A stretch of DNA of 12,551 nucleotides from JAKZRT01 sp047518005 (GTDB lineage Bacteria > Pseudomonadota > Alphaproteobacteria > Rhodobacterales > Rhodobacteraceae), in NCBI GenBank assembly GCA_047518005.1, contig JAKZRT010000185.1, forward strand, positions 1-12,551. The letters are read 5' to 3'. Position 1 is the stretch's first letter. Every line of letters starts with the position of its first letter. The position numbers were made by a program, and so were the translations under genes. The notes beneath the pieces were generated by a model. That model was not told the DNA's origin, did not search any database, and worked only from the letters and a program-made list of their open reading frames with translations. Below, piece after piece: positions 7,195 through 12,551 of the stretch.

Positions 7195-7212
7195 GATTAC
7201 AAAATTGTAATC
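7195..7212. promoter_or_regulatory. Candidate operator palindrome shared by the divergent protease and regulator promoters
   Basis: GATTACAAAATTGTAATC has perfect 8-bp arms, GATTACAA and TTGTAATC, around a 2-base centre. It is AT-rich in an otherwise GC-rich intergenic region, and lies 77 bp before the regulator ATG and 82 bp before the protease ATG. That is a typical place for a regulator of both genes to bind. OmpR-family regulators more often bind direct repeats, though inverted sites are known. The natural inference is autoregulation plus control of the protease; no binding evidence exists in the sequence itself. Confidence 0.5.
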
Positions 7213-7288
7213 GTCCGTGTACTGGCACCGGCACCGGTCTGCACATATCTTGCAACCGAGTTTTGAGTCAGGAGCGCGCGCCAGACCT

Positions 7289-7960
7289 ATGAAAATATTG
7301 GTGATCGAAGACGACCCGACCACGGGTGCCTATGTTGCTGAGGGCCTGCGCCAGGAAGGGCACAGCACCGATCTGTTGGATGATGGCCGCGACGGGCTGA
7401 TCCGGGCGCAGACCTGCGCTTACGATGTGATCGTGCTGGACCGGATGTTGCCCGGCCTTGACGGTATCGGCGTCATCCAGACTCTGCGGGCCACGGGCAA
7501 CGCGACCCCGGTCCTGTTTCTGACCGCGCTCGACGGGGTTGGCGACCGGATCAACGGGCTGAACGCCGGTGGCGATGATTACCTCGTCAAACCCTTCGCC
7601 TTTGGCGAATTGTCGGCCCGCATCGCGGCGCTGGCGCGCCGACCGAAAGTGCAGGTGGAAACGGTCACCCTAACCGCACGTGACCTGGAAATCGACCTGC
7701 TGACCCGGCGCGTGACCCGTGGCGGCGTCGAGATCGACCTTTTGCCGCGCGAATTTTCGTTGCTCGAGCATCTGTTGCGCCGCAAGGGCCGCGTGCAAAC
7801 GCGCACGATGCTTCTGGAACAGGTCTGGGACCTGCGATTTGACCCGCAAACCAATGTAGTCGAGACCCATGTCTCGCGGTTGCGCGCCAAGGTCGACAAA
7901 CCCTTTGACGCCGATCTGATCGAAACCGTTCGTGGCGCGGGCTACCGGATCAGGGCCTGA
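7289..7960 (+). CDS. OmpR/PhoB-family DNA-binding response regulator
   Basis: A 223-residue cytoplasmic regulator. The receiver domain (1-115) has the acidic pair Asp8/Asp9, phospho-acceptor Asp51 in VLDRMLPG, Thr79 in FLTALDG and Lys101 in LVKPF. The winged-helix output domain (about 130-222) ends in the characteristic NVVETHVSRLRAKVD and VRGAGYRIRA. I chose the ATG at 7289 because it begins MKILVIEDDP, the standard receiver start, with GGAG 14 bases upstream, a slightly long spacing. The histidine kinase gene begins 3 bp after the stop. Divergence from an HtrA protease gene suggests envelope-stress control similar in logic to CpxR, but specific orthology cannot be assigned from the sequence alone. 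Confidence 0.93.
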   Translation: MKILVIEDDPTTGAYVAEGLRQEGHSTDLLDDGRDGLIRAQTCAYDVIVLDRMLPGLDGIGVIQTLRATGNATPVLFLTALDGVGDRINGLNAGGDDYLVKPFAFGELSARIAALARRPKVQVETVTLTARDLEIDLLTRRVTRGGVEIDLLPREFSLLEHLLRRKGRVQTRTMLLEQVWDLRFDPQTNVVETHVSRLRAKVDKPFDADLIETVRGAGYRIRA

Positions 7961-7963
7961 CCC

Positions 7964-9298
7964 TTGGCGCGCGGTCCGTTTCGCTCGACCCCTTTTCGCT
8001 TGTCGCTGGCGCTGGTGGGACTTTTCACGCTGGTCAGCCTGGCCTCGTTCAGCGTCAGCTATTTCGTGGTCCGGGCCGAGATCGAACGGTCGATCCGTGC
8101 CACGCTGGTTCAGGAAATGGTCGGGTTCCGTGCCGCTCCCAACCCGATTGCACTGGCCGCGCTGGTCGATGCGCAGGCGCGGTCGACCGATCCGGGGGCG
8201 AAAATTCTGAGCTACACAGACATCTTAGGGCGGCACAGCGGCAATGGGGCCATTGTGCGCACCAGCGAGGGGTTCGAGGCGGTGGCCCTGGCGGGCAGCG
8301 GTGACGAAGTGGCGCGCACCTATTTCGCGCTGACCGAGCGGCTGCACGGCGGCTATCTGACGCTTGCCGCCTCGGGCGATGCGCGGGCCGCGCTGCGCCG
8401 GACATTCACTACAATTCTGTTGATCAGCCTGCTGCCCACAGTAGCCATCGCGCTTGGCGGCGGCTTGCTGCTGGCCCAGCGGTCGGCGCGGCGGTTGGCG
8501 GCGGTTGAGGCGACGCTGGGGGCGCTGACTTCGGGCGATATCACCGCCCGAATGCCCGCGCTACCCGGTCAGGCCGACGATCTGACCCGCATCGGCGGTC
8601 GGATCGATTCCATGGCCGAGGCGCATCAGGCCAGTGCCGAGGCTTTGCGGCAGGTGTCCGCCGACATTGCGCATGACCTCAAAACGCCGATCCAGCGCGT
8701 CGCGGTTCTTTTGGAAATGGCAGGGGGCGGAGGCAGCGAAACGCAGGCGTTGGTCGAACGAGCGTCCGATGAAGTGCGGCAGATATCGACAACGTTTCAA
8801 TCGCTTCTGCAAATTGCCCAGATGGAGGGCGGCGGACCGCGCTCTGGCTTCGGTCCTGTCGATCTGGGGGCGCTGGCGCGCGACATGGCCGATATTTATG
8901 CGCCCGCTGTCGAAGAAGGCGGGCACAGCCTGGCGCTGGACATCACGGATGCAGCAGTTGTCGATGGTGACCGCGCGCTGCTGGCGCAGGTTCTGGCCAA
9001 TCTTATCGAAAATGCGTTGCGGCACGCGGGACCGGCGGCGCGGGTGACGCTGAGCGTTGACGGCGCAAGGGTTCTGGTCGCCGATCATGGCCCCGGTGTG
9101 CCTTTGGCCGAGCGCGACAAGGTGCTGCGCCGACTTTACCGGCGCGAAGCCAGCCGAACGACGTCCGGAAGCGGGTTGGGACTGAGCCTGGTCAGGGTCA
9201 TCGCCGATCTGCACCGCGCCGCCCTGCGTCTTGGCGACAACGCTCCGGGTTTGCTTGTGGAACTTGATTTTGCGCCGCATGATGCTGGCCTGTCCTGA
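7964..9298 (+). CDS. Membrane sensor histidine kinase, partner of the adjacent response regulator
   Basis: A 444-residue inner-membrane kinase. TM1 is about 12-36 and TM2 about 147-171, enclosing a periplasmic sensor of roughly 110 residues with no family I recognise. A HAMP linker (about 172-222) follows, then HisKA with phospho-acceptor His237 in DIAHDLKTPIQR, then the ATPase domain with the N-box NLIENALRHAG (Asn346, Asn350), DHGPGVP (Asp374) and GSGLGLSLV (from 402). The TTG at 7964 is the chosen start: it is 3 bp past the regulator stop and leaves a short basic N-terminus before TM1. The first 5-oxoprolinase gene starts 22 bp after this stop, so all five genes may share a transcript. Confidence 0.92.
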   Translation: MARGPFRSTPFRLSLALVGLFTLVSLASFSVSYFVVRAEIERSIRATLVQEMVGFRAAPNPIALAALVDAQARSTDPGAKILSYTDILGRHSGNGAIVRTSEGFEAVALAGSGDEVARTYFALTERLHGGYLTLAASGDARAALRRTFTTILLISLLPTVAIALGGGLLLAQRSARRLAAVEATLGALTSGDITARMPALPGQADDLTRIGGRIDSMAEAHQASAEALRQVSADIAHDLKTPIQRVAVLLEMAGGGGSETQALVERASDEVRQISTTFQSLLQIAQMEGGGPRSGFGPVDLGALARDMADIYAPAVEEGGHSLALDITDAAVVDGDRALLAQVLANLIENALRHAGPAARVTLSVDGARVLVADHGPGVPLAERDKVLRRLYRREASRTTSGSGLGLSLVRVIADLHRAALRLGDNAPGLLVELDFAPHDAGLS

Positions 9299-9320
9299 CC
9301 CGAACCGATCAGTGACCTTC

Positions 9321-10074
9321 ATGCCGACCGCCGACGTCACCGAACGCTATCCCCAGATCCGCGACATCGGGCTCGATGGCTTTGTGGTGCGCTTTTCCGG
9401 CGCGATGACCGCGGCCGCCAATCGCGCTGCTCTGAGCTTTCGCGCCGCTCTCGAGGCCGAGGCCTGGGACGGCGTCGAGGAAACCTCGACCGCGCTGACC
9501 TCGGTGGTTCTGCGCTTTGATCCGCTGGCGGTCGACTATGAAGCACTCCGCGCTCGCGTTGTAGGGCTTTTGGAAAGCCGCGACTGGACGAGCGCGCCGC
9601 TGCCACCGGGCCGCAGACTGTGGCGTATTCCCGTGGTGCTTGGCGGCGATGAAGGCCCGCAGTTTGCCGAGGCGGCCCGGCTGGCGGGTCTTGACGCGGC
9701 GCGCGCGGGCCGCGATTGCTACGGCGCAGCTGCGGGTACTGGCGCTCGGGTTTGCGCCGGGCCAGCCCTATATGGGCGAATTGCCCGAGGCTTGGGACAT
9801 TCCGCGCCAGTCTGGGCTGACGCCCAAGGTTCCGGGCGGCGCGCTGGTGGTGGCGATCCGCCAGCTGATCATCTTCGCCGGTCCGGCGCCGACCGGCTGG
9901 CGGCAGATCGGGCTGACCGCGTTTCGCTGCTTTCGTCCCGGTGCCGAGGTCCCGATTGCACTGCGACCGGGCGACGAAGTGAGCTTTCGGCTGATCAACG
10001 CTGATGAGCTGAGCGAAATTGCGGTCGCCGACACCACCGGCGACGGTGGCGCGACCATTGAGGCTTTGGAATGA
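9321..10074 (+). pseudogene. pxpB: 5-oxoprolinase subunit PxpB, interrupted by a one-base frameshift
   Basis: PxpB is a subunit of the ATP-dependent 5-oxoprolinase PxpABC, formerly annotated as allophanate hydrolase subunit 1/KipI-like. The N-terminal part reads from MPTADVTERYPQI through IPVVLGGDEGPQFAEAARLAGLDAARA (up to about 9707). The family motif LGFAPGQPYMG and the C-terminal half, including IPRQSGLTPKVPGGALVVA and WRQIGLTAF, lie in the +1 frame and end at the TGA at 10072-10074. The switch falls in the GC tract at 9695-9712. Removing one base there restores a 250-residue protein, a normal family length, with no other damage. Without correction the first frame runs on as non-homologous sequence to 10004. 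The intact remainder suggests either a very recent mutation or a sequencing error in a hard tract. The start could also be the GTG at 9312; neither has a clear ribosome site. The stop overlaps the pxpC ATG. Confidence 0.85.
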
Positions 10075-11081
10075 CTGCGCGCTGGCTCGTCGTTGTGGTC
10101 TCAGGCCCGGGCCTGACGTTGCAGGACCGGGGCCGCCGGGGCTATCTGGCGCAGGGTCTTTCGGTCGGCGGCGCGGCGGACCCGCGCGCGCTGGTGGAAG
10201 GCTCGGCACTTCTCGGTCAGACGGGCGACCTGGCGGTGGTGGAAATGGCCGGACTGGGTGGCACCTTTGCCCTCGAGGGCGGGCCCAATACGTTTGCCCT
10301 GACCGGGGCGCGCATGCGCGCGACGCTCGACAATGCGCGGCTGCGCTGGAACACCTCTTACGCGCTTGTCCCCGGCCAAATCCTGAAGATCGGGCCGGCG
10401 GTGGCTGGCACATTCGGGTACCTGACCCTTGCTGGCGGTATCGCGACCGACCCCTTCATGGGCAGCCGCAGCACTCATCTGGCGGCTGGCATCGGCGGCG
10501 CGCTGGCAACAGGCGCGCGCTTGCCGCTTGGTGACGGCATCGCGGCCGCGGGACTGACGCTGGATGTCGCGGATCGGTTCTCGGGCGGCGAAGTGCGGGT
10601 GCTGGAAGGCCCGCAATCGGCGCTCTTCTCGGTCGAGACCCGCGACCGCTTCGCCGCAACCACCTTCACCCGCGACCCGCGCGGCAACCGCATGGGCGTA
10701 CAGCTGGCTCAGGATGGTGGCGCTTTCCAGGCCCTGGGCGGATTGTCGATCATTTCCGAGGTCATCGTGCCCGGCGACATCCAGATGACCGGCGCCGGCA
10801 CGCCTTTCGTTCTGGGGCCCGAATGCCAGACCACCGGTGGCTATCCCCGCATTGCGACCGTGATCCCCTCGGATCTGCCGAAGATCATGCAGGCCGCCCC
10901 CGGCGCCAAGCTGCGATTTCGCTTCGTCACACGCGATGCGGCGTTGGCTGCCTGGCGCGCCGAGATGGCCGAGCGCCGCGCGTTGGCGCCCTATCCGCTG
11001 GTTCGCGACCCCCATGACATCGGTGATCTTCTGGCCTACCAGTTGATCGGCGGCGTGACTGCCGGAGGAGACGAGCAATGA
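10071..11081 (+). CDS. pxpC: 5-oxoprolinase subunit PxpC (biotin-dependent carboxyltransferase-like, AHS2/KipA family)
   Basis: A 336-residue cytoplasmic subunit that works with PxpB and PxpA to convert 5-oxo-L-proline to L-glutamate with ATP. Family signatures include SGPGLTLQDRGRRGY near the N-terminus, GGAADPRALVEGSALLG, then GTPFVLGPECQTTGGYPRIA and the near-C-terminal IPSDLPKIMQAAPGAKLRFRF. Length is normal for the family. It starts at the ATG at 10071, overlapping the pxpB stop (ATGA), and ends overlapping the pxpA ATG, so the three subunits are translationally coupled. If the pxpB frameshift is real, translation arriving at this start would be reduced because ribosomes in the wrong frame stop at 10004. 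Confidence 0.93.
   Translation: MTARWLVVVVSGPGLTLQDRGRRGYLAQGLSVGGAADPRALVEGSALLGQTGDLAVVEMAGLGGTFALEGGPNTFALTGARMRATLDNARLRWNTSYALVPGQILKIGPAVAGTFGYLTLAGGIATDPFMGSRSTHLAAGIGGALATGARLPLGDGIAAAGLTLDVADRFSGGEVRVLEGPQSALFSVETRDRFAATTFTRDPRGNRMGVQLAQDGGAFQALGGLSIISEVIVPGDIQMTGAGTPFVLGPECQTTGGYPRIATVIPSDLPKIMQAAPGAKLRFRFVTRDAALAAWRAEMAERRALAPYPLVRDPHDIGDLLAYQLIGGVTAGGDEQ
11064..11070 (+). promoter_or_regulatory. Strong ribosome binding site for pxpA
   Basis: GGAGGAG sits seven bases before the pxpA ATG at 11078, within the end of pxpC. It is the best Shine-Dalgarno in the pxp cluster and would let pxpA be translated independently of upstream coupling. Confidence 0.65.
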
Positions 11082-11848
11082 GCAGACGCGTTGATCTGAA
11101 TTCGGATATGGGCGAGGGCTTCGGCCGCTGGAAAATGGGCGATGACGCGGCGCTTCTGGACGTGGTGACTTCGGCCAATATCGCCTGCGGGTTTCACGGT
11201 GGCGACCCGGACCAAATGGCCAAATGCATGGCGCTGGCGGTGAAAAACGGCGTTGGCATCGGCGCGCATCCGGGGTTTTACGACCTGCAGGGGTTTGGCC
11301 GCCGGCGTATGGATGTGCCGCATGATACAGTAGCCAACTGGTGCCGGTACCAGCTGGGCGCGGCGCAGGCGATAGCGCGTGCGGCGGGCGGCACGGTGCG
11401 GCATTTCAAATTGCACGGGGCGCTGTCGAACATGGCCTCGACCAATCCGGACATGGCGCGGGCCTGTTTCCGGGCGGCGCTGGATATAGACCCCGACATC
11501 ATCATCATGGTGCTGGCCGCCACGGCGATGGAGGACGTGGTACGCGATCTTGGCTGCACCTGGGCCGGGGAAATATTTGCTGACCGAGCCTATAACGACG
11601 ACGCCACGCTGGTCGACCGCTCAAAGCCGGGTGCTGTGATCCACGATGCGGAACTGGCTGCCCGGCGAGTGGTCGACATGGTGCGCGCGGGCAAGATCAT
11701 CACCGAGACCGGCAAAGCGATTTCGACGCGGATCGACACGATCTGTCTGCACGGCGACGAGCCTTCGGCGGTGGCGGTGGCGCGGGCCGTTCGAGAGGGG
11801 TTGGAAGGGGCCGGGATCGAGGTTCGCGCCTTGGCGGCAAGAATGTAA
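11078..11848 (+). CDS. pxpA: 5-oxoprolinase subunit PxpA (LamB/YcsF family)
   Basis: A 256-residue cytoplasmic subunit believed to act on the 5-oxoproline ring, with PxpBC providing ATP-driven activation. The family motifs are clear: DLNSDMGEGFG (6-16), NIACGFHGGDP (34-44), GIGAHPGFYDLQGFGRR (60-76), FKLHGALSNMA (110-120) and CLHGDEP (223-229). The fourth motif is usually written K-HGALYN; here Ser117 replaces the Tyr and Leu112 replaces the usual Pro. Length is normal. The start overlaps the pxpC stop and has a strong ribosome site. It is the last gene of the run; the next gene is convergent and 88 bp away. Confidence 0.94.
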   Translation: MSRRVDLNSDMGEGFGRWKMGDDAALLDVVTSANIACGFHGGDPDQMAKCMALAVKNGVGIGAHPGFYDLQGFGRRRMDVPHDTVANWCRYQLGAAQAIARAAGGTVRHFKLHGALSNMASTNPDMARACFRAALDIDPDIIIMVLAATAMEDVVRDLGCTWAGEIFADRAYNDDATLVDRSKPGAVIHDAELAARRVVDMVRAGKIITETGKAISTRIDTICLHGDEPSAVAVARAVREGLEGAGIEVRALAARM

Positions 11849-11936
11849 GCCCTGATCGCTAATTCGGCAAAAGTAATACGGTCATGGCGCTGGAAATGTC
11901 GCCGTCAACGGGCGCTCGCCAGATCAGGCTGGTGCC

Positions 11937-12434
11937 TTAACGCAGGACATCCAGGCTGCTGCCAGCTTCGGCGGCTTTTTCGGCGGCTGCGATGACCGCA
12001 ACGGGGGCCCTTTCGGCCTCGTCAACTTCGCGTGGCTCGGGGGTGGGCACGGCTGGCCGGGCGTCGGTGTTCGCAAACAACAGCTTGGCCAGATATTTCA
12101 TCGGCACCGGAGGAACCAGCGGGTCGGGTTCTGGCTCGGGCTCATTGCGCGCCGCGTTTTCGGCGGGTTTGTTGGGCGGCGCGGGCTGGTCGGTGCTGCG
12201 GGCCGCAACAATTGTGTCGGGCCGGGCTTGGGCCGGTTCCGGCGCCCGCGGACGGTCGGCTGTGTACCGTTCGGTTCGCTGCGTCTTTTCCGGTGCGGCG
12301 GCAGGGCGCGCGGCCTCGGGCACCTTGGCCGGTTCGGAGCTGCGCGCAGATGTCGCGTGATCGGTTCGGTCCGACCCGGTGCCGCTGGCCGGCGATGGCT
12401 GCGGCGGCGCGCTGACAGGATGTATCGCTTGCAT
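11937..12434 (-). CDS. Pro/Ala/Glu-rich hypothetical protein
   Basis: About 165 residues, soluble, with no signal peptide or membrane segment. Most of the chain is a low-complexity, probably disordered Pro/Ala/Glu/Arg linker. The part that looks ordered is PVPMKYLAKLLFANTD, near residues 110-125, which is the likely conserved core. I do not recognise the family. The ATG at 12434 is preceded by GGAG at a 6-base spacing; an in-frame ATG at 12446 would add four residues (MEPA) and has a weaker GAGAA site. Codon choice and uninterrupted length support a real gene, although GC-rich low-complexity DNA can hold long ORFs by chance. It faces pxpA tail to tail. Confidence 0.6.
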   Translation of the reverse strand: MQAIHPVSAPPQPSPASGTGSDRTDHATSARSSEPAKVPEAARPAAAPEKTQRTERYTADRPRAPEPAQARPDTIVAARSTDQPAPPNKPAENAARNEPEPEPDPLVPPVPMKYLAKLLFANTDARPAVPTPEPREVDEAERAPVAVIAAAEKAAEAGSSLDVLR

Positions 12435-12511
12435 AGCAGGCTCCATTTCTCACATTAGCCCCTGACGGTCTGGCATTATTATGGGACCTGCTTAACAAAG
12501 TTTTTACGTCG

Positions 12512-12551
12512 ATGAAGAAACGGTCGCGGTGGTTAACGGGGCTGGCGGTCC
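12512..12551 (+). CDS. Possible 5' end of a secreted or membrane protein (partial)
   Basis: From the ATG at 12512 the sequence reads MKKRSRWLTGLAV and leaves the window. The basic start followed by a hydrophobic stretch looks like the beginning of a signal peptide or signal anchor. Upstream there is a TATTAT at 12477-12482 that could be a -10 element, but no clear Shine-Dalgarno precedes the ATG. Thirteen codons are too few for a firm call. Confidence 0.3.
   Translation, partial: MKKRSRWLTGLAV

Noticed and set aside
7223..7244. TGGCAC-like sequence before the response regulator, suggesting a sigma-54 promoter.
   Set aside because: The required GC element is not at the right spacing, so it does not fit the consensus.
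9695..9712. Programmed ribosomal frameshifting in pxpB.
   Set aside because: I see no slippery heptamer of a known type or downstream structure, and no PxpB protein is known to me to use it; mutation or sequencing error is simpler.
11851..11928. CCTGATC and GATCAGG inverted repeat between pxpA and the hypothetical gene.
   Set aside because: The arms are only 7 bp and 64 bases apart with no T-run, so this is too weak for a terminator or operator call.
1..12551. CRISPR array, tRNA or rRNA gene, phage or toxin-antitoxin module.
   Set aside because: I saw no regularly spaced repeats, no cloverleaf-like sequence and no matching protein motifs in the window.

Overview
The window is GC-rich and looks like an alphaproteobacterial, probably Rhodobacteraceae/roseobacter-type, chromosome. 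I infer this from base and codon use, tight ATGA gene overlaps, a two-domain OpuA/ProU-like permease, and the protein families present. I made no database comparison. It opens with the last codons of what looks like an insertion-sequence transposase (1-52).

Region 1 (about 240-5291, plus strand) is a binding-protein-dependent uptake system for a quaternary amine (glycine betaine, proline betaine, TMAO or similar). It has a periplasmic binding protein (314-1264), an ATPase (1267-2316) and an unusually long permease with two complete transmembrane domains in one chain (2313-4376). A 2-dehydro-3-deoxygalactonokinase (dgoK) follows within 12 bp and appears to lack a canonical start codon: an ATC sits where ATG is expected. 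An 18-codon leader ORF with a strong Shine-Dalgarno overlaps the start of the binding-protein gene.

Region 2 (5292-7288) holds a 342-bp stretch with no convincing gene, a small lipoprotein gene on the minus strand, and a minus-strand gene for a periplasmic HtrA/DegP-type serine protease with one PDZ domain. The protease gene is divergent from an OmpR-type response regulator, and the shared 175-bp promoter region contains three inverted repeats, including a near-perfect GATTACAA-AA-TTGTAATC palindrome.

Region 3 (7289-11848, plus strand) is one continuous run: response regulator, sensor histidine kinase, then the 5-oxoprolinase genes pxpB, pxpC and pxpA. Spacing is 3 bp between the regulator and kinase, 22 bp between kinase and pxpB, and 4-bp overlaps between the pxp genes. 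The PxpBCA complex hydrolyses 5-oxoproline (pyroglutamate) to glutamate using ATP. As written, pxpB carries a one-base frameshift in a GC-repeat tract near 9695-9712; both halves are otherwise well preserved.

Region 4 (11849-12551) holds a minus-strand Pro/Ala-rich hypothetical protein and the possible start of a plus-strand secreted or membrane protein running off the end.

Most of the window is ordinary metabolism, transport and envelope stress control. The points that deserve a second look are the dgoK start, the pxpB frameshift, the leader ORF, the palindrome between protease and regulator, and the physical joining of an envelope-stress-like two-component system to 5-oxoprolinase genes.
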